This document shows, one piece after another, positions 33,068-40,671 of a DNA stretch of 64,000 nt; within the stretch, counting starts at the first letter, position 1; the number at the start of each line of letters is the position of its first letter. Below the pieces are notes generated by a model that saw only the letters and a list, made by a program, of their open reading frames with translations, searched no databases and was not told the DNA's origin. The stretch lies in NCBI GenBank assembly GCA_945861435.1, contig CAMAUX010000021.1:22315-86314 (forward strand), in the 5' to 3' direction. This DNA is from Chthoniobacter flavus (lineage in GTDB: Bacteria; Verrucomicrobiota; Verrucomicrobiia; Chthoniobacterales; Chthoniobacteraceae). The translations under genes and the position numbers were made by a program.

Positions 33068-33775
33068 ATGAAACTACTCACCGGGCTCTTCGCCCAGCGG
33101 TCATTACTCGGGGGCCTCTCCCGAGTCCTCGCGATCACAGCACCCCTTCTAGTCCCGGCATGCGCGGTGCCGAGGGCCGTGACAAACCCGAATTACAATG
33201 CCGAAAAATACAGCCGGGTGGCGGTGATCACGGTTCCCGAGCAGCCGAATATCAATCCCGGTCTCCTGCGCCGCATGGAGGATGTCTTCACGATGGAGAT
33301 TATTGCGAAGGGATACTCCGTCGTTTCACGGTCCGACGTGCAACGGGTGCTGAAAGAAATCGACTTTCAGTCCTCCGGGCTCACGGGGGGGGGGCAGAGC
33401 GCGGCAAGAATCGGCAAGATCCTCAACGTTCCCGGCATCGTCCTTGTCGGGGTGAACAACGTTGAGGAAAGGAATCATTACACACCGGGCAGCAGCGGAT
33501 ATTACCGTAACAAAAGGGGGGAGATATCGGCGTACTCGACCGAGGCGTCGAACATGGTCATCTCGTCCGCTGCTGTCAGCGCCCGTCTCGTGGATGTGCA
33601 GACGACGGACGTGCTCTGGCTGGGACAGGCGAGCTCCGGCGGTGGCGACAGTCCGATGTCCATCCTGCAATCGGGGTTCGGGGATGGAATGGGGGGCGCC
33701 GAGAACATGGCGCAGATCTTGGCCCAGCGCGTCGCCAAGACCTATCCCCCGCGTTATCCCAAGTCCGCCAAATAA
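33068..33775 (+). CDS. CsgG-like lipoprotein, first gene of four-gene operon
   Basis: A 235-residue probable lipoprotein. The signal sequence ends LLVPAC with Cys32 as the likely acylation site; the Pro at -2 is unusual. The domain follows the CsgG fold: SRVAVITVPEQPNINPGLLR, then SRSDVQRVLKEIDFQSSGLT, then the ARIGKILNVPGIVLVGVNN strand with the family's 'Gxx..gad.ilvG' logic. A variable loop with tyrosines (YYRNKRGEISAYSTE) and a helix near the C-terminus follow. CsgG itself forms an outer-membrane channel; this relative could be a channel or a periplasmic accessory. The start at 33068 follows CACCCCTCCCCC. A gap of 15 bp separates it from the next gene. Confidence 0.78.
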   Translation: MKLLTGLFAQRSLLGGLSRVLAITAPLLVPACAVPRAVTNPNYNAEKYSRVAVITVPEQPNINPGLLRRMEDVFTMEIIAKGYSVVSRSDVQRVLKEIDFQSSGLTGGGQSAARIGKILNVPGIVLVGVNNVEERNHYTPGSSGYYRNKRGEISAYSTEASNMVISSAAVSARLVDVQTTDVLWLGQASSGGGDSPMSILQSGFGDGMGGAENMAQILAQRVAKTYPPRYPKSAK

Positions 33776-33790
33776 GGGCCACGCACCCCC

Positions 33791-34654
33791 ATGCGTCGCA
33801 TCCTCCTCGCCTGCCTCGCCTGCCTCGCATGTCTCCTCGGGCTCGGGGAGATGGTGGGATTTTGCGAGGCACCGCGGCTTGCGGTTCTCGTGTTTTCGGG
33901 TGAGGGGAGGAGCCAGGCTGTGGCGCAGGATTTCACCTCGCTGACGGCTGCGAGGCTGGTGAACTCCCGGAAGTTTGAAGTCGTGAAGCCCGAGGCGGCG
34001 GAACGCGCGGCCGCGTCGATGGGAGGGATGAGTGCGATGCAAAGTCCGGTCGCAATCGGGGATCTCGGAAAGGCGCTTGGATGCCAGTACGTTGTATACG
34101 GCACCGTGCTGGGCGCTGATGTTTTCACCACCCAGTTTTCTGGTTACGGAGTGACCTCCTTCAAAACGCAGTGCGGCCTGCGGGTGGACTTCAAGGTCTT
34201 GAACGCCTACGACCACCGCATCGTTTTTTCACGGACCCTCGAGGTTTCCGACGAGCCCACCGTCCAGTTGAACCGCCCTCCGGGATTCAACGCGCCCCGT
34301 TTCGCGAGCCTGTCCAAGAAGGCGCTCACCGATCTGGAGTCGCCGATGCTGGCCTCGCTGGACAAGGATATCCGCGAGAGCGCCAAGGCCCTCCAACAGT
34401 TCCTTGCCGACAAGGAGCCCTCAGCGGGAGCGCAGAAGGTGACGCTGCGATTTGAATCCAACGTCCCCTCCGCCAGCGTCGAGGTCGACGGCGTCATTGA
34501 GGGCACATGCGCCGACCCGATCTCAGTCGCCCTGGGTCTTCATGAAGTGAGCATCAGAGCGCGAAGCTACGAGCCCTTCAGCAAAAAGATCCGCATGACA
34601 AAGGACACGGTGATCCCCGTGGAACTGGTCCGGGTAAAGACCTCGAAGAAATGA
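33791..34654 (+). CDS. exported CsgG-like protein with C-terminal PEGA domain
   Basis: A 287-residue protein with an unusual leader RRILLACLACLACLLGL encoded by a 9-bp tandem repeat. The CsgG-like domain spans ~28-190 (RLAVLVFSGEGRSQAVAQDF, then GDLGKALGCQYVVYGTVLGA). A PEGA domain spans ~215-285 (VPSASVEVDGVIEGTC, then ADPISVALGLHEVSIRARSY). PEGA domains usually bind cell-envelope partners. It is closely packed with both neighbours (15 and 6 bp). Three cysteines in the leader make the cleavage mode (lipoprotein or not) uncertain. The start at 33791 follows CACGCACCCCC. Confidence 0.75.
   Translation: MRRILLACLACLACLLGLGEMVGFCEAPRLAVLVFSGEGRSQAVAQDFTSLTAARLVNSRKFEVVKPEAAERAAASMGGMSAMQSPVAIGDLGKALGCQYVVYGTVLGADVFTTQFSGYGVTSFKTQCGLRVDFKVLNAYDHRIVFSRTLEVSDEPTVQLNRPPGFNAPRFASLSKKALTDLESPMLASLDKDIRESAKALQQFLADKEPSAGAQKVTLRFESNVPSASVEVDGVIEGTCADPISVALGLHEVSIRARSYEPFSKKIRMTKDTVIPVELVRVKTSKK
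33806..33832 (+). repeat. 9-bp tandem repeat inside a signal-peptide coding sequence
   Basis: CTCGCCTGC occurs twice exactly (33806-33814, 33815-33823) and once with two changes (33824-33832). It encodes the LAC-LAC-LAC part of the leader of the 33791 gene. Loss or gain of one unit keeps the reading frame and changes leader length by three residues. Confidence 0.85.
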
Positions 34655-34660
34655 CGGTGA

Positions 34661-36172
34661 ATGCACAGCCCCATGGAAACCCTGAATAACCAATCCACGC
34701 GTGCAGAGATCTTCGACGCCCATGTGCGGAGCCATGCCCGCGCTCCATTCCTGCCCGCACTCGCCGCATGCACGCTCGCGATCCTTGGTGGCATCGATGC
34801 ATCCGAGTCCGAACTGCGGCAGACCGCGGCTCTTTCCGCGGAGATTCCGGCGGAGGGTCGGTATGGCTTCTCCAAAGAACTGATTGAATCGGATGTCAGG
34901 GCCCTCGCCCTCCAGATGCAGGTGGCGTACCAAGGGCTGCCGCCTGCGAACACGCACTCCGCCGCAGTCGAAGCGCCGCCAGCGAAGGCGCTGCTGGTCG
35001 TCCGGACGAGCATCCCGGGGTTGGATGTCCGCAAATTAAACCAGCTCGCCGAGCAGGTCGCCGCGTCGATCAACCGCACGGACTTCAAGCTGGTGACACT
35101 GTCCGACGCCAATGTCACATCGGCGGAAGCGAAGAGCGGATCCGCGGCGCAAGGCGGCCTCCTCGACTTCAATGAAAACCAGTCGGTGGCGCATGCAGCC
35201 GCAGCAAGGGGCCTCGGGCTGGTGCTGTTCGTCGACTTGATGCACTTCAACGCGAAGGCCTCCACGATTCCCGGCGCGGCCAAAATCCACATCCTCAACG
35301 CACGCGCCTCGCTCACCCTGCTAAATGCGGAGGACGGTGTCCGGGTGGCCGGAGCGAGCCGGGAAGTCTCAGCGCGCGGGGCGGATCCTGAGAATTTGCG
35401 GGACAAAGGGTTTGAGCTGCTGGCCCGGGATCTGGCCGCGGAAATGCACGTCTGGAAGATTCCCGCGGCCCAACCAAAACTGGTCGAGCTGGAGGTGCAT
35501 GCGCAAATGGACGGGATTGTTTTCCCGGTCATGGATGTTTCCTCCGCGAATGGAAACATCACGGTGAGCGACATCCCGGTGTTTGCGCAGGATGCGTCCG
35601 TGGAAATCGACGGCGTGCTGAAAGGCCGTGCGCCCTGCAGGATCGGCGTCGCGCCCGGAACCCACAAACTCAAGGTTTACCGCGATGGGACGAATCCTTT
35701 CACCGCCACGATTCAGGTGATTGAACCCGGCAGGTACGATGCGCTGCTCGTCCCCTCCCCAGAATTCCGGCGGCATTTCGACGAGCAGATGGGAAAATTT
35801 CAGCGCATCAAGACTCTGGCGCTGGAGAAGAAGGCTGAGTTGGAAGCGGCCGGAGTGCGCACGGATGCGCTTCGCGTGGAGAATGCCAATGCCCGCGATG
35901 CCGGACGCGCCCAAGCGGGAACAGTCCGGAGCCGTGCGAGCGGGGAGGCGGCCCTCGCGGGCGCCGATGCCGAGATGAAGAAGGCCCAGGCTGAGGCCAC
36001 TCGCAAGGGGGCGGAGGGGCAGCTGGCCATCGACAAGTCGACCGCATCCCACATGAGCGCGATCCTGAAAGCGCGCAACGAGATGCTTCAGACGCAACTG
36101 GAGGCCTTCCGCACCTTCGCCGAAAAGCTCGGCGACACTGCCTTCAGAATCGGGCTGCCTGTGCGGCAGTAA
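34661..36172 (+). CDS. envelope protein with PEGA domain and C-terminal coiled coil
   Basis: A 503-residue protein, third in the operon. The N-terminus is charged, followed by a hydrophobic stretch (FLPALAACTLAILGG, ~30-44) that could be a signal anchor. Residues ~105-245 look like a diverged CsgG-type alpha/beta domain (ALLVVRTSIPGLDVRKLNQL, then AAARGLGLVLFVDLMHFN). A PEGA domain lies at ~300-365 (ASVEIDGVLKGRAPCRIGV, then APGTHKLKVYRDG). The rest (~370-490) is an Ala/Glu/Lys-rich coiled coil. The starts at 34661 and 34673 cannot be distinguished. It is probably a periplasmic adaptor of the operon's complex. Confidence 0.7.
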   Translation: MHSPMETLNNQSTRAEIFDAHVRSHARAPFLPALAACTLAILGGIDASESELRQTAALSAEIPAEGRYGFSKELIESDVRALALQMQVAYQGLPPANTHSAAVEAPPAKALLVVRTSIPGLDVRKLNQLAEQVAASINRTDFKLVTLSDANVTSAEAKSGSAAQGGLLDFNENQSVAHAAAARGLGLVLFVDLMHFNAKASTIPGAAKIHILNARASLTLLNAEDGVRVAGASREVSARGADPENLRDKGFELLARDLAAEMHVWKIPAAQPKLVELEVHAQMDGIVFPVMDVSSANGNITVSDIPVFAQDASVEIDGVLKGRAPCRIGVAPGTHKLKVYRDGTNPFTATIQVIEPGRYDALLVPSPEFRRHFDEQMGKFQRIKTLALEKKAELEAAGVRTDALRVENANARDAGRAQAGTVRSRASGEAALAGADAEMKKAQAEATRKGAEGQLAIDKSTASHMSAILKARNEMLQTQLEAFRTFAEKLGDTAFRIGLPVRQ

Positions 36173-36185
36173 AATAGGATTACCC

Positions 36186-37100
36186 ATGAGAAAAACCCTG
36201 CTGTCTGGTTTTTACGCCCTGCTCACCCTTGCGGCCGCCGCCCAAGACCCCCTCCCGGCCAAGGTGCTGCGTCTGGACAAACTCGAGCTCGCACCCGGGA
36301 TCATCACCGCAGAAATCGCGGACCGGTTTCGTGCGAGCATTCCGGACGTTGACAGCCGCATCCGCGGAGCCGTTCTCGCCACGCTCGGTCAGGAACTCTC
36401 CAGCTCGAAGCTCCTGAGTCTGGCGGTCCGGGAGGACTCCTTGAGACGCCTTGCTGCAGAGTGGGAGGTGCGCGAGCAGTTCGCCACAGGCAGGGCCGAG
36501 ACCGGTCCCGCCTTGGAAGGGGCAAGCTTCCTCGCCTTCGCTAAAATCGAGGACTTTGTCGCCGACTACGACGTCCGCGAAAATGTCGCGGGAAAGGTGG
36601 CGGCATGGAAGCTCTCCATCGTCATTTCACTGGAAGTCACGGAACTCAAGGGCGGCACCAAGCGGGTGATCAAGGAACCCTTCGAATGCAACGGGGGCGG
36701 GGTCGTTTCGACAAGGCGCGCGGAAGCGCCAGACTTCGGCTCCAGCGCTGTCCGCAACCTTGCGGATGGAGTTGCCAAAAAGCTGGGAATGCGGCTGCTG
36801 GATTCCCTGTGTCCACCGCGCATCACGCAGGTGCGTGGCATGCAATTGATCGTCGACCGGGGGAGGGCCGCAGGCATGAAGGAAGGGCAGCGCGTCGAGG
36901 TTTCCGAGCCGCCCGAAGATCCCTCCGCTGCGGCCGAAGGATTCCCCGTGGGCATGGCCGTCGTGAAGTCTGTGCGGGAGGATTCCAGCGTGCTGGAGAT
37001 GATTTCTGCCGAGGGGGAGACGGATCTTTCCAAGGTGGAGATCAAGAAGACCTATAAAGTCTCAAGGATTCCGGACTCGTCCCCCACGAACTGCCGCTGA
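36186..37100 (+). CDS. exported CsgG/FlgT-like protein, last gene of operon
   Basis: A 304-residue protein with a signal peptide at ~1-20 (LLTLAAAAQDPLPA). The body follows the CsgG-type pattern. SIPDVDSRIRGAVLATLGQE and LAVREDSLRRLAAEWE are followed by GASFLAFAKIEDFVADYDV, whose 'Ga.f...kI.dF' is the family's central strand, and WKLSIVISLEVTELKGGTKR. The C-terminal part has the small-barrel-like MQLIVDRGRAAGMKEGQRVE seen in FlgT-type proteins. It is 13 bp downstream of the coiled-coil gene. The fold call rests on pattern reading, not on a profile search. After its stop lies one degenerate arm of the 7-bp-periodic repeat. Confidence 0.68.
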   Translation: MRKTLLSGFYALLTLAAAAQDPLPAKVLRLDKLELAPGIITAEIADRFRASIPDVDSRIRGAVLATLGQELSSSKLLSLAVREDSLRRLAAEWEVREQFATGRAETGPALEGASFLAFAKIEDFVADYDVRENVAGKVAAWKLSIVISLEVTELKGGTKRVIKEPFECNGGGVVSTRRAEAPDFGSSAVRNLADGVAKKLGMRLLDSLCPPRITQVRGMQLIVDRGRAAGMKEGQRVEVSEPPEDPSAAAEGFPVGMAVVKSVREDSSVLEMISAEGETDLSKVEIKKTYKVSRIPDSSPTNCR

Positions 37101-37106
37101 ACCCGG

Positions 37107-37137
37107 CTTCTCAAACGAGGCCGCAAAGGCACGAAGG
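37107..37137 (+). repeat. degenerate solitary arm of the 7-bp-periodic repeat
   Basis: CTTCTCAAACGAGGCCGCAA followed by AGGCACGAAGG resembles the left arms at 60761 and 4071 and lies 7 bp after the last gene of the CsgG-like operon. No matching right arm is visible nearby. Confidence 0.45.
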
Positions 37138-37221
37138 AGGCCGGATGGCTCCAGCACAGGATGTTTGCTCTGCGCGCCGGCGTGAACAGGGAGGAGCTCC
37201 GCGGCCCCGCAGCCGACCCAC

Positions 37222-37995
37222 TTACTTCACGAGAGCTGCAAGCTTCTCGCGGATCGCGTCGGCTTCGATCTTGTAGCTGTCAGCGTTGAGGTGGAGCAGG
37301 TCTGGCATCACGGTCTTTTCCAGCGTGCCGTCAGCGCTCAGGAACTTGGAGCCGATGTCGAGGAAGTGGATTCTCTTCCCATCATCAAACTTGGAGATGA
37401 TCGCATTCACCTTCTCGTTCTTCATGCGGTTGCCATCGGCGGGGGTGGCGCCGCGGGGGAAGATGGCGAGAAGCAGGATCTTCGTCTCGGAAGAACGCTG
37501 ATGAATGGCGGTGATGATGTTGCGGATGCCAGCGGCGACCTGTTCCGGCGGGTTTTCAGCCGTGCTCGCGTTGTTGGTGCCGATCATGAGGACAACGGCC
37601 TTGGGCTTGATCCCGTCGAATTCGCCATTCTCCACGCGCCAGAGAACGTGCTGCACGCGGTCGCCGCCGATGCCGAAGTTGGCGGCGTTGTACTGGGCGT
37701 ATTCCTTGAAGACTTCGCGGCCATGGCCGTTCCAACCCGCGGTGATGGAGTCACCGAGAAAGACAACCGTCGCTTCGCCTTTCTTGGCGGTGGCGACAAA
37801 GGACTCGTGCAGCTTCATGAAGCCCGGATTGGGCTGGCCATCGCCGCCGAGTTTGGGCGCGGCCACATCCGCGGGCTGGACAGGCAGCTTCACCGCAGGG
37901 ACGGGCGCCGGAGATGCGTTGGGTGCATCCGCCGCGAAGAGAGCGGAGGAGTGTGCCAATGCCAGGGTGAGGACGAACGACAGGGTGCGTTTCAT
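37222..37995 (-). CDS. secreted SGNH/GDSL hydrolase
   Basis: A 257-residue exported esterase-type enzyme with a signal peptide at ~1-21. It has the four SGNH blocks: FLGDSITAGW (Ser83), NFGIGGD (Gly110), MIGTNNAS (Asn141) and the DLLHLN motif (Asp232 and His235 of the catalytic triad). It resembles the platelet-activating-factor-acetylhydrolase-like group often used by PVC bacteria to deacetylate sugars. The substrate is unknown. The start at 37995 follows ACCCCAACCCCACCCCC. It stands alone, convergent with the CsgG-like operon. Confidence 0.93.
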   Translation of the reverse strand: MKRTLSFVLTLALAHSSALFAADAPNASPAPVPAVKLPVQPADVAAPKLGGDGQPNPGFMKLHESFVATAKKGEATVVFLGDSITAGWNGHGREVFKEYAQYNAANFGIGGDRVQHVLWRVENGEFDGIKPKAVVLMIGTNNASTAENPPEQVAAGIRNIITAIHQRSSETKILLLAIFPRGATPADGNRMKNEKVNAIISKFDDGKRIHFLDIGSKFLSADGTLEKTVMPDLLHLNADSYKIEADAIREKLAALVK

Positions 37996-38119
37996 GGGGG
38001 TGGGGTTGGGGTGAGGCGTCCTTCTCGCTGAGGGGATCCCAACTGTCAACGCCCGCCCGCCGCGGAATCAGATCCGCACGCGTTCAACGTCGCTTTGATC
38101 GCGGTGAACGTAACAGGGA

Positions 38120-40306
38120 TCAGGACTCGAGAGCACGCAGCTCCGCGTTGGTGTAGCGCATGCGCTGCGCGATGGTGCTGGCAATCCCCTCCATCAGATT
38201 GAGCGCCATCTCTTGGTGGCGCTCGGCCATCTGGTCAAACGCCGGACGCGGCAGGATTAAAAGCTCGGCATCGGTGTAAGCGACGGCGTTGGCCGAACGC
38301 ACCCCGCCGTCGAGGAAGCCCATTTCTCCGAAGAATGCGCCGCGTCCGAAGGTGCCTAGGTGGTGGCTCAGGCTTTCTGAAATTGGGAGCATGACACGCA
38401 CCAATCCCGTGCGGATGATGAACAACTCAGTCGCATGCTCGCCCTGCTGGAAAATGATTTCCCCCAACTTGCAGGAGCGTTTTTCCATGTGGGATTCGAG
38501 AACGGCGATCGTCTCGGGACTGCTATCGCGGAAGAGCTCGATCTCCTGAAGTAGCAGCGGCTTTTCCTCGCCGCGGGACAGACCGGCCTCGGCGATCAGC
38601 CGGTCCTCGACCCACTCGAGGGCATCGTCGAGTTCAGGAAACACGCGCACGGCTTTTTCAGCACGGGCGAGGCCGACTTGATCAAAGTACCGTTTCATGT
38701 CGCGTCCCGAGGGGAGGCTCGCCGGCAACTGGCTGAGCAGCAGGAACCCCCCGCGCTTGGCGAGGATGTCCTTGATCTGGTCGAGCATGTGCACGGCGGT
38801 CACATCCACCGTTTGCACGCGTCGCAGGTCGAGGATGACGAAGTCCCGAGTCGCGAACTCCGGCTCCAGCGTGCGGTAGAGCTGGCTGGCAGTGCCGAAG
38901 AAGAGGCTTCCCTGCAATTCCACCACCACCGTGCGCCTGCCCTTTTCAGAAAGAACCTCCATCTCGGCACTGGTGCGCACGCGCTTGGAGAACGTCTGGT
39001 TGCCGGCAACCTTGTGCCGAACAACGGTGGCACCGATCTGTTCGCGGATGAACAGCACCACGGCAAGCGCGATCCCGACACCGGACGCAGCGATCAAGCT
39101 CACGGTCAGCGCGGTGATGACCACAGCCGCGATCACCGCGAAATCCAGGATGGTGGAGCGCTGCCGCAGGAAGGCAAAGCTGTGTCGGTCGATCATGCGG
39201 ACGCCGATCACAATGAGGATGGCCGCCAGTGAGGCGACCGGCACCCACGCGATGAGCGGGCCGAGCAGGAGGAACGCGACCAGCGCCATCATCCCTTCGA
39301 ACACTCCGGAGAAACGGGTCGCTCCGCCGCTGGAAACATTGACCAGTGTGGCGCCAGTGGTGCCCGCGCCGGGCATGCCGCCGATGATCGCCGATGCAAT
39401 GTTGCCGAGCCCCTGCCCGATCAGCTCGCGGTTCGAGCGGTGGCGCGAATGTGTCAGCGCATCAAGCACCACGCAGGTTTTCAGGGTGTCGATCGAAAGC
39501 AGGACGGCGAGCGTGAGGGCGGGGAAAGCCACCTCTTTAAGCAAGGCAAGATCGATGCCTGCGATCGCCTTCCACCGCCCGGCCATCGCCTCGCTGAAGC
39601 TGCCGCCGCCATCCCCCAGCGAACCGATCACCAGCCGGTTTCCTTCCAGTGTGAGCAGGGCGTGACCGGCCAGTCCAAGTGCGAAGTAGGTGCCAACGCC
39701 TGCCAGCAGCCCAAGAATTGCCGCCGGGATTTTTTTGGTCAGACGCGGCGCGCCAATCATCACGAGCATGGTCACAGCACCCACCACCATGCCCTGCCAC
39801 TGCCATGCTGCGGGCGATCCGAGCGACTCCCAGAAGTGCATCCCCTTCGGAACGCCGAGAAACTTGGGCGTCTGACCGGAAAGGATGTAGAGACCGACGC
39901 CCGAAAGGTAGCCGCTGACCACCGGATAGGGCATGTACTCGATCAACTGGCCGAGGCGGACAGTGCCGAAAAGGACCTGCAGCACGCCGGCCGCAAGGCC
40001 GAGAAGGGACAGGAGCAGGGTCGCGGTGGCGAAATCGCTCCCTTGCTTCATGAGCTCCAGCGTGAAGGCCGCCAGAACCGCAGCCGCCGGCGCACAGGGC
40101 GCGCTGATCAGCCGATTGGTGCCACCGAGCGCCGGAGTGATCAGGCCGATGGCGACCGTCCCAAGAATCCCGGCCAGCGCGCCTTGCGCCAGATGCGACG
40201 GCCCCAGAGGCCCGTAGATAATGACACCGAAGGCGATGGCCGACGGCAGCGCCACCAGCATGGCAGCCATGCCGCCCCAGTAATCACCGATTTCTGGCTT
40301 CGGCAT
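38120..40306 (-). CDS. SulP-family anion transporter fused to STAS and cyclic-nucleotide-binding domains
   Basis: A 728-residue membrane protein. Residues ~1-400 are a SulP transporter core with 10 or more membrane segments (APCAPAAAVLAAFTLEL, GQGLGNIASAIIGGMPGAGT, SIDTLKTCVVLDALT). A STAS domain spans ~425-530 (RRTVVVELQGSLFFG, then FVILDLRRVQTVDVTAVHML). A C-terminal cNMP-binding domain spans ~580-710 (GEIIFQQGEHATELFIIRTG, then GRGAFFGEMGFLDGGVRSAN, the phosphate-binding cassette region). Substrate could be sulfate, bicarbonate or another anion. The extra domain suggests allosteric gating by a cyclic nucleotide. The ATG at 40306 is chosen because the family begins MPKPEIGDYWGG. Confidence 0.92.
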   Translation of the reverse strand: MPKPEIGDYWGGMAAMLVALPSAIAFGVIIYGPLGPSHLAQGALAGILGTVAIGLITPALGGTNRLISAPCAPAAAVLAAFTLELMKQGSDFATATLLLSLLGLAAGVLQVLFGTVRLGQLIEYMPYPVVSGYLSGVGLYILSGQTPKFLGVPKGMHFWESLGSPAAWQWQGMVVGAVTMLVMIGAPRLTKKIPAAILGLLAGVGTYFALGLAGHALLTLEGNRLVIGSLGDGGGSFSEAMAGRWKAIAGIDLALLKEVAFPALTLAVLLSIDTLKTCVVLDALTHSRHRSNRELIGQGLGNIASAIIGGMPGAGTTGATLVNVSSGGATRFSGVFEGMMALVAFLLLGPLIAWVPVASLAAILIVIGVRMIDRHSFAFLRQRSTILDFAVIAAVVITALTVSLIAASGVGIALAVVLFIREQIGATVVRHKVAGNQTFSKRVRTSAEMEVLSEKGRRTVVVELQGSLFFGTASQLYRTLEPEFATRDFVILDLRRVQTVDVTAVHMLDQIKDILAKRGGFLLLSQLPASLPSGRDMKRYFDQVGLARAEKAVRVFPELDDALEWVEDRLIAEAGLSRGEEKPLLLQEIELFRDSSPETIAVLESHMEKRSCKLGEIIFQQGEHATELFIIRTGLVRVMLPISESLSHHLGTFGRGAFFGEMGFLDGGVRSANAVAYTDAELLILPRPAFDQMAERHQEMALNLMEGIASTIAQRMRYTNAELRALES

Positions 40307-40671
40307 TCTCACTGGCTTGTCTGGGGTGGTTCCGGCCTGATGAGGGCCGGGGAAGTTTCTCGCCACCCGTGCGAAGGGCTCGAGCAACGGTCACCAACTC
40401 GTGAGGGAGTCATCGATAGTGGTTGCCGTCGGCAGGGGTTTCCCTTCCCGCGCGCGCTTGCTCGGTCAGCCGACCGGACAAACGCATCGGGCGTTTGGGA
40501 TGCCGCGCTTGTAGAGGCCTGCGAGGAAGCTCGTCCACCGTAAAATAGAGTTCGCCCCCTCCAAATACCGGCTTTCTCGCGCCCCGTTCTTCCCCCTAAC
40601 GTCGGAGCATGCTCGACTCGCCTCACGTTCGAGAACACGCTGAGCTCTGCATCTCATCCCCCACCCCAAGC
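40307..40671. other. 365-bp divergent intergenic region
   Basis: The region separates the SulP gene (-) and the DUF1592-type gene (+). A short A+T-rich stretch (TAAAATAGAG near 40541) might be part of a promoter. No gene, hairpin with T-tract or known repeat is visible. Confidence 0.4.

Noticed and set aside
33068..37100. A canonical curli secretion locus
   Set aside because: Only CsgG-like folds are present. No curlin repeats, CsgE, CsgF or CsgD homologue is seen in or next to the operon.
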